The notes: generated from the letters alone by a model not told the origin. Shown: positions 43,601-47,292, numbered from the stretch's first letter. The stretch: DNA of 64,000 nucleotides from Pycnopodia helianthoides (GCA_032158295.1 CM063247.1:15850009-15914008); one strand, 5' to 3'. Program-made: numbers and translations.

Positions 43601-46062
43601 TACCATGAGGGAATGAATGCATGTACACAGTACACAGTTAGTTCTGTGCACAGTTGTGCCACCATACACAACCTTGGCAGTCGAATGGTTTCAAATGGTT
43701 GGTCAACTCACTGGAAAATGTTGCCAAGAGTCACTGACAGGAGGAGGGTTAAACTTGCAATTTCCTTGTAAAGAGTTTCAGCGAAACATAACATTGCGTA
43801 TTTCACAGTAAAAAAAAAAAAGGTATCCGAAGCCATACATTTTGAATACTTTGGTTTGAGTTTATTTTTATGATTTCCGTGTAACTGATTCGTCTCGCAA
43901 TGGTTTCCAGTTTGGCATAACATTGAGACCAGTGCCATACTTGTAACATACCCTATAAATAGTATAATACAATGAAAAAATGAAACGACAGACTGAAGAC
44001 CATGTCATGCTGTACATTTATTTCCCATGGTGGTAAAGGCCTCAGTTCAATTCAGTGCACAACACCCACGTTTGTATACACTCTGTGCACAAAGGAAACT
44101 GCCTTGACCATACTAGGGAAAAGATTTTTTCCGCCACTAAATAAACCCTGGGCAGAACCCTGTGTGTATAATGCCTGTCCAATGAAACCATCGGGTTTGT
44201 AAGGCCAGTGCCTGACAGGGGACCAGTCTAACTTGCTAGCTGTTGTCCATTTTATCAAAATGCTTAACTGGCATTTGGTCAGCGGACCACAGTTAATAAA
44301 GGGAAACGCAGTGTGTGTTGTGTTTTTTTCCTTCTTTTTTTCTGTTCAGGGCCCAATTAAGAAAATTTGTGTACTAACTGTAGCAGAAAAATAGCTGAAG
44401 CATAAGCTCATTTCACAGGTTAGCAAGAAAATAAGGCGGTCATCTTCGCAATCACCCTGTATTTGCATTGTTACGCCAATCGTTTTCATGCAGTAAGCAC
44501 CAGAATGTTAGCCTGCCTTTTCGTGTGCTTAGAGTAAGCAGTGCTATGACAAATAGAAAAGCGTGCAGTAAGCACAGAATCGGCCGTTAAGCAGTTCTAT
44601 GAAATTGGGCCCAGGGCCCCCACACTTTGTACGTAATGCTTGCTCAGGTGTTTTATGCACAGTGTACAAACACCTTGAGGCTTGATTGATTAACCTCTGG
44701 TAACCTTGATCAGGAATAAATAATAAAAGAAACCCAGAGAAAAAAAGAGAAAAAAAACCCTCTTTATTTTAGACAGAAGGGTACCAGCACAAACTAGTTT
44801 CTCATAAGTAGAAAGAGATAGAGACGAAGAATGCTAACCTCCATGCATAATTCCCTTTTCATAGAAAGAATGCCTGTCATTTTTTTTTTTTTTTCTCTCT
44901 TCAGTACTTGAGGTTCTTGGGTGTGTTTTAATGGAGCAATAAATATGCTTTTATACAGGGTTGTTGGAGAGGTCATCGGCAGTTTGATCCCTATTGCTTA
45001 GTTTACCAGGAAGTATTTGTTTAACCCTCTTGCTGTCTGACCATTCAATACCATTCAAGTGGTTTTGAATGATAGATAAACTATGCCAGCCTGAAATATG
45101 ATACCATTAGGGAATGCATGTACACTGGGATGTTTTATGACTTCAAACTTTGGGAAAATGTTGATGACGATGATCACATTCGAAATGTGTGTAAGCAGCG
45201 ATTTTACCAAAATGTGTGAATTTTCTTAGCGAATTTGCAGTCAGTGAAAATGGTGACGGTTTACTCGAGGTTGATGAGGGTGTGGATTGATTTTTTTAAA
45301 GTCTCTTCCTGATTGCCTGGGTGTGTGGGTCCCCCCCCCCCAATGTAGAGTTTTCCTGTCTCAATTTAAACTAAAAACTGAACATTTCTTTATCACCTCC
45401 CAATCATCCTGCTGTTGATGATTAATAAAATACATTAAACAAATTTGATAGGATGTAACCTTGCGCTGAGTTCTGAGAATTGTATAAAAGTCATTATGTA
45501 ACATTCGTTAGCGATAAAACTCACTTTAGATTGTTTTTTTTTACATTGAAGTAGTGATCAAAGCATTAAGTACTAATCTTTTTACTTGAGTAAACTTCTT
45601 TCTTTATTACTCGCTAACCCATCTTTACAAGGTGTCACTTAACCTTGAGGTGAATCTTTGTATTGCATAACAAGGTACCAGCACTCCATGAAATCTTTTT
45701 CTCCGAAATGTAGAACTATTTTTGGGGCTGTTTTCTGTTTAAGACCCCTCTAAAAGCTGCTCTGCTCCATTTATGACTTAACCAGCAACCAGCACCAAAT
45801 GAACCTCTATTTGTAGATTATGATTTCTGCGTAATCCTTTTTTAATCACCCCTCCGGGATGACATAATATGTCATCTGAGTTTGAGATGCCCGGCGTTTG
45901 ATAATTAACTTGCTTCTTTTTAATCGTTTTTCTTTTCAGACGGCCATGTTGTTGCTGCGCATTGACGACATCGTCTCGGGGACTAAGAAGGCATCTGGTG
46001 GCGAGGGGGCCGGTGTGGCCGCGCCCACAACAGGTGCACAGGGTGTGGAGGGCATGGAATGA
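1583..46062 (+). CDS. CCT3: T-complex protein 1 subunit gamma (CCT3), 16 coding exons
   Basis: CCT3 is one of eight subunits of the cytosolic double-ring chaperonin TRiC/CCT, which folds actin, tubulin and other clients with ATP. Exons: 1583-1619, 1704-1765, 4344-4394, 19648-19710, 21112-21208, 22121-22241, 22722-22802, 24824-24929, 25653-25802, 27466-27598, 28326-28407, 29391-29489, 30143-30329, 31249-31389, 32740-32871, 45940-46062. They sum to 1665 nt with consistent phases: 554 residues plus TGA, against 545 in human. Visible group II chaperonin motifs are TCLGP (41-45), TNDGNAIL (62-69), the nucleotide loop GDGTT (94-98), Asp396 in NLQDAM as the likely second catalytic aspartate, and VPGGG (411-415). 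The equatorial domain is formed by both ends, the apical domain lies roughly at 216-370. The C-terminal tail is Gly/Ala-rich, as in other CCT subunits. The start was chosen because [15 protein letters not shown] aligns with the family N terminus. Identification is by recall of the family, with no frameshift or stop seen. Confidence 0.97.
1704..1765 (+). CDS. CCT3: CCT3 coding exon 2
   Basis: Completes codon 13 and encodes residues to 33, including the [11 protein letters not shown] segment typical of CCT gamma. Acceptor TTTGTTTCAG, donor AAG|GTAAGA. Ends in phase 0. Confidence 0.95.
2521..3335. mobile_element. Foldback (long inverted-repeat) element
   Basis: Two near-identical arms of about 270 bases (about 2626-2895 and 3005-3281) lie in inverted orientation around a ~110-base centre. 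Outer ends repeat the inversion: GGTCTTAACCGG at 2551-2562 and CCGGTTAAGACC at 3304-3315. The two arms translate into the same spurious ORF on opposite strands. No transposase is visible, so it is non-autonomous. It lies in CCT3 intron 2. Confidence 0.85.
4344..4394 (+). CDS. CCT3: CCT3 coding exon 3
   Basis: Residues 34-50, holding the TCLGP chaperonin signature. The acceptor is TGTACGCAG and the donor AAG|GTAAGA. It is followed by the longest intron of the gene, 15.3 kb. Confidence 0.95.
5017..5650 (+). repeat. Tandem repeat, ~125-bp unit, about 5 copies
   Basis: Each unit contains CCACAGCTGACATAGAGGG, CAGCAGACACAGACA, GCTGTGGCTTTTGTCTGC and CCCATTGGTTGATCA. The third copy (about 5240-5345) is diverged and shortened. 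Intron 3 of CCT3. Confidence 0.85.
5672..5850. mobile_element. MITE, TAGACCTTTATCATG family
   Basis: Terminal inverted repeats TAGACCTTTATCATG and CATGATAAAGGTCTA enclose about 150 bases. Similar internal pieces (AGGCTAGAAGG, AAATAGTC) recur near 48410, 53480 and 63565. Confidence 0.7.
5970..6125 (-). repeat. Dispersed repeat fragment
   Basis: Contains GCTGGAAATT..GGGTGTCCAAATTGTTCACT. The inverted counterpart is at about 9898-10012 (GTGAACAATTTGGACACCC). No ends or coding content resolved. Confidence 0.5.
6680..7106 (-). mobile_element. tRNA-derived SINE with LINE-like 3' tail
   Basis: Read on the minus strand, it begins with a tRNA-like head (A box TGGCCGAGCGG, B box GGTTCGAGTCC), then an unrelated body. 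It ends in a tail containing GCGCTATATAAGAAGCC. A second copy lies at 29588-29990. The head resembles Leu/Ser tRNA. Confidence 0.85.
7585..7777. mobile_element. MITE, GGGCCCAATTTCATAGAG family
   Basis: Inverted ends GGGTCCAATTTCATAGAGCT and AGCAGCCCTATGAAATTGGG, each followed inward by GCTTAAGCA. No ORF. Intron 3. Confidence 0.85.
8152..8312 (+). repeat. Dispersed repeat G (GAATTTCATCTTGGAGAGGG)
   Basis: Contains GAGAGGGCAAGGCCATG, GGGGCACCAAGGCCAAGGCC and GGCCTCCATG. It is one of at least seven copies in the window (also 9533-9680, 10806-11069, 14626-14796, 22250-22403, 46216-46355 and the 12405-12905 array). Confidence 0.7.
8640..8705 (-). mobile_element. tRNA-like SINE head fragment
   Basis: The minus strand reads AGCTCAGTTGGTAGAGTG (A-box region) and GGTCGTTGGTTCAATTCC (B box). 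No acceptor stem pairing or terminator follows, so it is a SINE head and not a functional tRNA gene. Confidence 0.6.
8845..8940 (+). mobile_element. tRNA-like SINE fragment
   Basis: GGAGGTCATCAGTTCAAATC is a degenerate B box followed by CGGTCCAGTCA. Only the 3' half of a tRNA-like head is visible. Confidence 0.4.
9533..9680 (+). repeat. Dispersed repeat G
   Basis: A well-preserved copy: CTGGAATTTCATCTTGGAGA to CCGTGTAATTCCAGGCCTGC. Its ends are short inverted repeats (CCTGGAATTTCA / AATTCCAGG). Confidence 0.75.
9751..9777 (+). repeat. Microsatellite (TTTA)n
   Basis: Short ATTT/TTTA tetranucleotide run. Confidence 0.8.
9898..10012 (+). repeat. Dispersed repeat fragment (inverted partner of 5970-6125)
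   Basis: Shares GTGAACAATTTGGACACCC and the following TTTCCAGCAAAT in the opposite orientation to the copy at about 5970-6125. Confidence 0.5.
10806..11069 (-). repeat. Dispersed repeat G, split by an insertion
   Basis: The repeat reads GGCCATGGCCTCCGTTGCCC up to 10839 and resumes GGTCTTGGCCTTGGTGCCCC from about 10980. The interruption is the MITE at 10840-10977. Confidence 0.8.
10840..10977. mobile_element. MITE, CGATTTCACAAAG family, inserted in repeat G
   Basis: Ends GGGTCGATTTCACAAAG and TTTTGTGAAATCCACCC. The middle is rich in the self-complementary words TAGGACTAGTCCTA. Flanked by CTG on both sides, consistent with a 3- to 4-base target duplication. A second copy is at 14005-14150. 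Confidence 0.8.
11314..11657. mobile_element. MITE, TTAAAGGCAC-type family (diverged)
   Basis: TTAAAGGTATTGTACACTTT at the left, TAGTGTATAGGGCCTTTAA at the right. The body has AACCTGTGAAAGTTTGAGCT, shared with other copies. It carries a 20-base perfect palindrome at 11481-11500 and a stem TCGTTTCT/AGAAACGA at 11514-11530. Confidence 0.75.
11700..11885 (-). mobile_element. tRNA-derived SINE head
   Basis: The minus strand reads TAGCTTGGTGGTTCAGTGG (A-box region) and GTGGGTTTGAATCCCATC (B box), about 35 bases apart. No poly(T) stop or full cloverleaf is evident. The extent downstream of the head is uncertain. Confidence 0.6.
11950..12323. mobile_element. MITE, TTAAAGGCAC-type family
   Basis: Left end TTAAACGCAGGTATACTTTT. 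Body CCTCACTTGGTGTGTCC, AACCTGTGAAAATTTGGGCT. Right end CACTCTGCCTTGAAAA, with the terminal TTAA lost. Confidence 0.7.
12405..12905 (+). repeat. 21-bp minisatellite grown inside repeat G
   Basis: About 20 copies of CCCCTGGTCATCGCCCCCAT-type units, with some 18/19-base variants. The right flank (AAATTTAAAATTCCCTCATA, then AGAGGTGCC) matches repeat G at 46265-46295. That copy holds one unit, GCCTCCATGCCCGTGGTCAT. Because 21 is divisible by three, long ORFs appear in several frames; they are artefacts of the repeat. Confidence 0.9.
12908..13129 (+). mobile_element. MITE, TTAACCCTC (piggyBac-like) family
   Basis: Left end CCTCCTACTGTCAGTGACTC, right end GGTCAGACAGCAAGAGGG. The body includes CACAACTGTGCACAGAACTA and GTATCATATTGCAGGCTGGC. 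Copies occur at 34153-34374, 43521-43750 and 45021-45125. The TTAA flanks are missing in this copy. Confidence 0.75.
14005..14150. mobile_element. MITE, CGATTTCACAAAG family, second copy
   Basis: Ends GGGCTCGATTTCACAAAG and CTTTGTGAAATCGGCCCC, with an internal imperfect inversion (TTAGATTGATCTTAA / TTAAGATGAATCTTA). Confidence 0.8.
14308..14549. mobile_element. MITE, GGGCCCAATTTCATAGAG family, near-perfect palindrome
   Basis: Both arms (~95 bases) can be read as complements from GGGCCCAATTTCATAGAGCT inward through AGGGTTACCAATCAAATTTC, with a ~50-base centre. It is the best-preserved hairpin of the family and would form a long RNA stem in the pre-mRNA. Confidence 0.9.
14626..14796 (-). repeat. 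Dispersed repeat G
   Basis: Opposite orientation to the copy at 9533: GGCCTAGAATTACACGGAGG at the start, AGATGAAATTCCAGGACTGC at the end. Confidence 0.75.
14800..17750. other. Intron 3 stretch with little identifiable content
   Basis: AT-rich. ORFs on both strands at 15560-15905 overlap each other and match nothing I recognise. There is a poly(C) run near 16270 and a fragment of the GGGCCC MITE family at about 17459-17505. No exon-like sequence found. Confidence 0.4.
17764..18508 (+). repeat. 22-bp minisatellite, about 34 copies
   Basis: Unit AGTTTCAGAAAGTCAACTTC plus TT, with frequent GTCAACT/GTCGACT/GACAACT variants. Each unit holds TTTCAG and ACTTCTTAG, which resemble splice acceptors. 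It lies in intron 3, 1.1 kb upstream of exon 4. Confidence 0.95.
18898..19058 (+). mobile_element. MITE, GGGCCC family, right end missing
   Basis: Starts GGCTCAATTCCAAAGAGCTG then CTTAAGCA. It continues with ACCAGGATAAGG, CTGTGACTGG and TTTGCTCAGCAGAAA as in the copy at 58252, then stops. Confidence 0.65.
19300..19445 (+). repeat. Local tandem/inverted repeat of GCAGATTGAGTTGCAGTT
   Basis: Three irregular copies of a ~50-base unit in which GGGCACGATTTTGCCC appears directly and inverted (GGGCAAAATCGTGCCC). It lies about 200 bases upstream of exon 4. Confidence 0.8.
19648..19710 (+). CDS. CCT3: CCT3 coding exon 4
   Basis: Residues 51-71, MLMDPMGG followed by the nucleotide-binding TNDGNAIL motif. 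Acceptor TTTCTTGCAG, donor GAG|GTGAGT. Phase 0 at both ends. Confidence 0.97.
19926..20089 (+). mobile_element. MITE, GGGCCC family, left end missing
   Basis: Body AATATTGCTTAACAATTGCC and GAGCAGGATACCAGCCACAA match 7585-7777. It ends AGCAGCCCTTGGAAATTGGG then CCC. Confidence 0.75.
20555..20734. mobile_element. MITE, TAGACCCTTCCCATGAAAT, TTAA-flanked
   Basis: Inverted ends TAGACCCTTCCCATGAAAT and ATTTCATGGGAAGGGTCTA are flanked by TTAA on both sides. Inner inverted words: GCATGCGCA / TACGCATGCG and CTGGTTGGCAAA / TTTGCCAACCAG. Related, more diverged sequence lies at about 61865-62402. Confidence 0.85.
21112..21208 (+). CDS. CCT3: CCT3 coding exon 5
   Basis: Residues 72-103 plus one base of codon 104. 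Carries [13 protein letters not shown], whose GDGTT (94-98) contains a catalytic aspartate in group II chaperonins. Acceptor TTTTCTAG, donor CTAG|GTGAGG. Confidence 0.97.
21498..21698 (-). other. Antisense ORF resembling a mitochondrial presequence
   Basis: A 66-codon ORF inside CCT3 intron 5 on the opposite strand. Residues 1-40 are Arg-rich and acid-poor ([33 protein letters not shown]). NRAY would fit a matrix-protease site. No homologue is recognised, no good donor follows and no promoter is seen. It may be a pseudogene piece or chance. Confidence 0.2.
22121..22241 (+). CDS. CCT3: CCT3 coding exon 6
   Basis: Residues 104-143 plus two bases of codon 144. Equatorial-domain helix region with [16 protein letters not shown]. 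Acceptor AATCTAATAG, donor CAG|GTAAGG. Confidence 0.96.
22250..22403 (+). repeat. Dispersed repeat G
   Basis: Begins GGCCTGGAACTTTCATCTTT nine bases after the exon 6 donor and runs to CAGAGACCATGGCCTGAGG. Its closeness to the donor makes it the start of intron 6. Confidence 0.75.
22722..22802 (+). CDS. CCT3: CCT3 coding exon 7
   Basis: Residues 144-170 plus two bases of Trp171. Start of the intermediate domain, ending GTKFISKW. Acceptor CTTTTTACAG, donor TG|GTAAGT. Less conserved than neighbouring exons, but phases match on both sides. Confidence 0.94.
22978..23285 (+). mobile_element. tRNA-derived SINE (second family)
   Basis: Head GGTGTCGTCGCCGAGTGG (A box) and TGTGGGTTCGAATCCTGG (B box), then a body with GAGCAAGGCACTTTATCATA. 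The tail is a TTTAC(T) run at 23266-23284. A body fragment of the same kind (GGGCAAGACACTTAACTATA) lies at 23930-24010. Intron 7. Confidence 0.85.
23396..23744. mobile_element. MITE, TTAAAGGCAC-type family
   Basis: Left end TTTAGAGGCAGGGTATACTT, right end AGTATCCACTGCCTTTAA. Body CCTCACTTGGTGTATCCCAA, matching 34930-35253. Confidence 0.8.
24011..24160. mobile_element. Short hairpin MITE, TGTAAAACAAATATT
   Basis: TGTAAAACAAATATTGACTG and its inverse CAGTAAATATTTGTTTTACA at the ends. Inner inversion AAAACTACGACTCCC / GGGAGTCGTAGTTTT. Single copy seen in the window. Confidence 0.8.
24555..24627 (+). mobile_element. Solo end of the foldback element family
   Basis: Repeats the right end of the 2521-3335 element: CCACGACCCTGC, then AAACGGCCGGTTAAGACC and AGTCACTACTCTTTTA. 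The matching arm is absent, so this is a remnant or a deleted copy. It lies in intron 7, just upstream of exon 8. Confidence 0.6.
24824..24929 (+). CDS. CCT3: CCT3 coding exon 8
   Basis: Residues 171-206. Encodes [10 protein letters not shown] and [18 protein letters not shown], the run leading into the apical domain. Acceptor CGTGTTCAG, donor AAG|GTCAGT. The frame stays open about 80 codons beyond the donor, to a stop at 25170. Confidence 0.97.
25653..25802 (+). CDS. CCT3: CCT3 coding exon 9
   Basis: Residues 207-256, apical domain: [20 protein letters not shown] and LEYKKGESQ are all strong CCT-gamma landmarks. Acceptor TGTGTTTAAG, donor CAG|GTGAGT. Confidence 0.98.
26320..26694. mobile_element. 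MITE, TTAAAGGCAC-type family
   Basis: TTAAAGGCACAGTACACGTT at the left, CGTATACAGCACCTTTAA at the right, TTAA at both ends. Close relative at 54425-54805. Intron 9. Confidence 0.85.
26700..26880 (+). repeat. One arm of the 36430-36790 inverted-repeat family
   Basis: Shares TTCAAGATATTACA, GTTATTCAATTGAAAAA, TGGTCATGATTTACTGGC and TTCGAGCCCTGCAC with the sequence at 36430-36975. Confidence 0.6.
27037..27392. mobile_element. MITE, TTAAAGGCAC-type family
   Basis: TTAAAGGCAAAGTATACATT at the left, CGTATACATTCCCTTTAA at the right. It ends about 75 bases upstream of exon 10. Confidence 0.85.
27466..27598 (+). CDS. CCT3: CCT3 coding exon 10
   Basis: Residues 257-300 plus one base of codon 301. 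Apical domain with [16 protein letters not shown] and [11 protein letters not shown]. Acceptor GAATCTCCAG, donor TCAG|GTAGGC. Confidence 0.98.
27664..28211. mobile_element. GGGCCC-family MITE carrying a nested TTAA MITE
   Basis: Outer ends GGGCCCGATTTGATTGCACT and GAGCCATGAAATTGGGGCCC. The TTAA in its body is interrupted by the element at 27705-28133. It lies in intron 10, just upstream of exon 11. Confidence 0.75.
27705..28133. mobile_element. Nested MITE, AGGGACATACCGGCTT, with TTAA duplication
   Basis: Ends AGGGACATACCGGCTT and AAGCCGGTGTGTCCCT, with TTAA directly outside each end. Removing it restores one TTAA in the host element, matching the GCTTAAG that intact relatives carry. Confidence 0.8.
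28326..28407 (+). CDS. CCT3: CCT3 coding exon 11
   Basis: Residues 301-327 plus two bases of Arg328: [21 protein letters not shown]. Acceptor TATATTTCAG, donor GTAGCTAG|GTGAGT. Reading through the donor meets TGA at once. The last bases of this exon and the donor are the core of the tandem array that follows. Confidence 0.98.
28408..29225 (+). repeat. Tandem array built from the exon 11 donor site
   Basis: Units of about 40-75 bases, each around GAGTAGCTAGGTGAGTAGTG and most with ACTGTCTCAATATATCATGT. The core copies the last bases of exon 11 plus its donor. GTGAGT recurs at 28589, 28655, 28727, 28768, 28823, 28895, 28936, 28985, 29112 and 29153; GCGAGT at 28523 and 29040. The authentic donor is 28408. 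Confidence 0.95.
29391..29489 (+). CDS. CCT3: CCT3 coding exon 12
   Basis: Residues 328-360 plus two bases of codon 361: [29 protein letters not shown]. Acceptor TTAATTTCAG, donor GATGA|GTAAGT. Confidence 0.98.
29588..29990 (-). mobile_element. tRNA-derived SINE, second copy
   Basis: Same family and orientation as 6680-7106, with the body nearly identical (CAATATGCTGCCAATCAAAC and others). The tRNA head is eroded after the B box (beyond about 29975). It lies in CCT3 intron 12. Confidence 0.85.
30143..30329 (+). CDS. CCT3: CCT3 coding exon 13
   Basis: Residues 361-423, returning from the apical to the equatorial domain. Contains [17 protein letters not shown] with Asp396, and VPGGG (411-415). 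Acceptor ACTCTCCAG, donor CAT|GTAGGT (weaker than the other donors). Confidence 0.97.
30700..31120 (+). pseudogene. 3' end of a CR1/L2-like LINE (truncated)
   Basis: The 81-codon ORF at 30779-31024 has the ending typical of CR1/L2/Jockey-type ORF2 proteins: [20 protein letters not shown], then [11 protein letters not shown] and a stop. A short 3' UTR ends in GGCTATATAAATGTC. The reverse transcriptase domain itself is absent, so this is a 5'-truncated dead copy. The 5' limit is uncertain. Intron 13 of CCT3. Confidence 0.8.
31249..31389 (+). CDS. CCT3: CCT3 coding exon 14
   Basis: Residues 424-470: [33 protein letters not shown]. Acceptor TTGCTCAG, donor AGG|GTGAGT. The 28-bp array starts 20 bases downstream of the donor. 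Confidence 0.98.
31409..32523 (+). repeat. 28-bp minisatellite, about 40 copies
   Basis: Unit GTTGATACAGACTGGTGATT plus TCTTAGGT. Rare variants (GATTGCTTAGGTGG at 31761 and 32236; GACTGCTAAGG at 31900 and 32376) recur 475-476 bases apart, showing a 17-unit higher-order duplication. It starts 20 bases after the exon 14 donor. Confidence 0.97.
32740..32871 (+). CDS. CCT3: CCT3 coding exon 15
   Basis: Residues 471-514: [18 protein letters not shown] to YKTAIE. The acceptor TTGTTGGAAG has a poor pyrimidine tract; the donor GAG|GTGAGT is strong. Phases fit both neighbours. Confidence 0.96.
33185..33275 (+). mobile_element. tRNA-derived SINE, 5' head fragment
   Basis: Starts GGCTTGTCGTGGCCGAGCGG, the A-box end of the 6680-7106 family, and loses similarity before the B box. 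An AT-rich LINE-like tail (CTCAAGGCGCTTCATA) lies just downstream at 33345-33361. Confidence 0.6.
33290..33560 (-). repeat. AT-rich LINE/SINE-tail-like sequence
   Basis: Contains CTCAAGGCGCTTCATACAT after an AATAATA run, like the 3' tails of the SINE/LINE families here, followed by an A-rich stretch. No coding content. Confidence 0.35.
33778..34154. mobile_element. MITE, TTAAAGGCAC-type family (reverse)
   Basis: TTAAAGGCAGTGGATACTTT at the left, AAGTATACCCTGCCTTTAA at the right. It is in opposite orientation to 23396-23744. Its right TTAA is shared with the adjoining element at 34153. Confidence 0.85.
34153..34374 (+). mobile_element. MITE, TTAACCCTC (piggyBac-like) family
   Basis: Left end TTAACCCTCCTACTCTCAGT (its TTAA at 34151), right end GTCAGACAGCAAGAGGGTTT. 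The body is almost identical to 12908-13129. Confidence 0.85.
34930..35253. mobile_element. MITE, TTAAAGGCAC-type family
   Basis: TTAAAGACACTGGACACCTT at the left, ATAGTGTCCAGTGCCTTTAA at the right. It has the cleanest terminal inverted repeats of the family here. Confidence 0.9.
35392..35710 (+). repeat. Diverged direct duplication with hairpin GTTGCATCA/TGATGCAAC
   Basis: A ~95-base block at 35392-35490 recurs diverged at 35606-35705. Both hold TTGCATCAATGTCTGATG, AACAGA and CACATGAGG. A CGTGCGTCCACACA pair and GT-rich run lie around 35345-35540. Confidence 0.6.
35940..36240 (+). repeat. Tandem ~33-bp repeat inside a GGGCCC-type MITE
   Basis: Five copies of TAATGGTTACCAGCCAAAAT from about 35968 to 36172. 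The flanks (GAGCACAACAAATTGCTT and TTTTGGCTCAGCAGAAAA) match the body of the GGGCCC family, so the array grew from that element's internal ACCAGCCAAAATACC. Confidence 0.7.
36430..36800. repeat. Inverted-repeat element
   Basis: Left GTCAACATTTGAACACTG, GATATTACACAGTGAGGTAC and TTATTCAATTGAAAA. The right side holds the inverses TTTTCAATTCAATAA, GTACCTCACTCTATAATATC and TTCAAATGTTGAC. A centre of ~100 bases holds GGCCAGTGATTTTAGCGTTG. Confidence 0.7.
37618..37835 (+). repeat. 17-bp minisatellite, about 13 copies
   Basis: Unit GCTTGAGGTCAATCAAT, nearly homogeneous, with two shortened units near 37770-37790. Confidence 0.95.
37950..37972 (+). repeat. Microsatellite (GT)n
   Basis: Short GT run followed by GCGCATGATG. 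Confidence 0.8.
38030..38530 (+). repeat. ~71-bp tandem repeat with octamer and E-box, 7 copies
   Basis: Each unit has GTGCATATCATTTGCATAC, then AACAGCTGCTG and TTTGGGCAGAAAAGCTTT. ATTTGCAT (the POU octamer) occurs in six of seven units and twice in the first; the fifth has ATCTGCAT. CAGCTG (E-box) is kept in five units and is CAGCCG in two. Whether it acts as an enhancer is inference. Confidence 0.9.
38540..39340. other. Intron 15 stretch without recognised features
   Basis: I see no exon, repeat ends or tandem structure here. Confidence 0.4.
39343..39726 (+). mobile_element. MITE, TTAAAGGAACATTACAG family
   Basis: TTAAAGGAACATTACAGAAT at the left, AATTCTGTAATGTTCCTTTAA at the right (21 bases including TTAA). 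The middle holds the short palindrome CGCTCAGTGAGC. Copies at 48598, 52864 and 55368. Confidence 0.92.
40084..40552 (+). repeat. Tandem array of the piggyBac-like MITE's right end
   Basis: Four ~115-base units, each with ACTGTGTGGATGCATTCACA, TTGTAGGCTGGCATAGTTTA and GGGCAGACAGTAGGAGGGTT. These are the right half of the 12908-13129 family repeated head to tail. Confidence 0.8.
41400..41770 (+). repeat. Degenerate ~45-bp tandem repeat
   Basis: Irregular copies of GCCAGGGGGAACCACTCTTA, often followed by ATCCAAACTCTTGTTAGTG, spaced unevenly. About seven recognisable copies. Confidence 0.7.
42476..42820 (+). repeat. Tandem duplication, ~170-bp unit, 2 copies
   Basis: Two adjacent copies beginning ACCAATTTTTCCCTT and ending AAATGCCCARTGAAGGTTT. 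The second has an enlarged G/T run. The high identity indicates a recent duplication. Confidence 0.9.
43521..43750 (-). mobile_element. MITE, TTAACCCTC (piggyBac-like) family
   Basis: AACCCTCTTGCTGTCTGACC at the left, GACAGGAGGAGGGTT at the right. TTAA occurs at both boundaries (43517-43520 region and GGGTTAA at 43747). Inverse of 34153-34374. Confidence 0.85.
44349..44612. mobile_element. MITE, GGGCCC family
   Basis: GGGCCCAATTAAGAAAATTT at the left, AGCAGTTCTATGAAATTGGG then CCC at the right. The left arm is diverged. Confidence 0.7.
45021..45125 (-). mobile_element. MITE, TTAACCCTC family, truncated
   Basis: TTAACCCTCTTGCTGTCTGA at the left, matching 43521. Similarity ends at GGGAATGCATGTACAC. 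Confidence 0.8.
45940..46062 (+). CDS. CCT3: CCT3 coding exon 16 (terminal)
   Basis: Residues 515-554 and stop TGA at 46060-46062. [14 protein letters not shown] is the conserved last equatorial strand, followed by a variable Gly/Ala-rich tail ending EGME. Acceptor TTTTTCTTTTCAG. Confidence 0.97.
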   Translation, partial: TAMLLLRIDDIVSGTKKASGGEGAGVAAPTTGAQGVEGME

Positions 46063-47100
46063 ACCCAAAAGGGGCGTGGCTAGCTCTTCCAAGTATTAAC
46101 TTTTCTGTCTTCTATAACTGTCGGGCGTCATTCTCAAAAAAGCTGTCAAGAGGAGAGTATGCTGAGCACAAACATGTACATTTGGTAAACAATTATTGGC
46201 TTGAGACATCAAAGAGGCACTTGCCTCCATGCCCGTGGTCATTGCCTTGGTGCCCCTTAAAATGTGTAATAGAAATTCAAAATTCCCTCACAGAGGTGCC
46301 CTTTACTTCAGAAAAAACGCCTCGCCCTTTCAAAGTGAAATATCAGGCCTGCTTTTATGACATCTTGGCTGGTATTGAGCAAAGTATTGGTGCTAAGTAC
46401 TTTGGAAATGAGACTTTGCTCATAAAAAAAAACATTGAAAAAAAATTGAAAAAGTGTCACTAATTTGCTCTTCTTTTACAAACCGTCAAACAAATTGTCA
46501 TTTTGTGTTCACATGAAGTAGACAACCGTCTTTACTCTTAACAAAGTCGTCTATCAGAAAGATTTACCTTTAACCAATGTTGGAACTTCTTGATTAGGGT
46601 TTAAAGTAAGTTTGAAAAACACCAAGTTTTAAAGCGTTCTACTTGAACAAAGACTTACTCTTCAATTGTTTCACTGTTTGATAAATTAGACACAGTATAC
46701 TTACATTTCGGAATCATTCTCATCAAGGTTTTGTTTTTTACTCCGATTTATAATATTGAGAGTATTTAAGCACATTCTTTTGTATAAATTTGGTGATAAG
46801 TACTTCCAAAGTGTGTTTCCTACTTGTTTGAGACTAATAGGCATGTGGGTTATTGGGATTAGGACCGTCTCATTCTTTACCTTTGGGAAGTGAATTTCAG
46901 TCGCCAATACTTTGTTCATGGCGTATGTGTGTGTCGATAGAATCCGTTCAGAGATTTCAAGCTTTTCTGTCGTGGTTCCCTCGTGCTGCGGACATTTTGT
47001 CTGGTGTCCTGTTCACATGGTCAGGTTAATCCTTGATAAACTACGTCGTTGATATGTTAACATGACAGGTACCAGCCTACCACAGTCCCTCCTGCAAATA
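46063..47100 (+). other. CCT3 3' UTR region, end not resolved
   Basis: Directly follows the stop. No AATAAA is seen close by; the nearest clear ones are at 49102-49107 and 49317-49322, over 3 kb away. Repeat G lies at 46216-46355. cDNA would be needed to place the poly(A) site. Confidence 0.4.
46216..46355 (-). repeat. Dispersed repeat G in the CCT3 3' flank
   Basis: GCCTCCATGCCCGTGGTCAT, then TTGGTGCCCCTT, AAATTCCCTCACAGAGGTGC and TCAAAGTGAAATATCAGGCC. It carries the single unit from which the 12405-12905 array can be derived. Confidence 0.75.
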
Positions 47101-47103
47101 ACA

Positions 47104-47292
47104 ATTGGTGCTCGATATGGATATGGGGCAGAGGGTACCCCCCCCCCCCCAGTTATTGTGTCTTCATTGTGTGCTTGGAATCTCAGGAATTCTTTTGAGG
47201 ATTTTTTTTGGGGGTAGTTCTATACAAGAGGAAAATAGTGTGTTATAGTGTGGGAACATTGGGGGACCCTCTGCCCCATATCGGGCAGGCTA
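47104..47292 (+). mobile_element. MITE, CGATATGGGGCAGAGG family
   Basis: Left end TTGGTGCTCGATATGG, ATGGGGCAGAGGGTACC. Right end GGACCCTCTGCCCCATATCG then GGCAGGCTATA. Inverse copy at 53580-53761. Confidence 0.85.
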
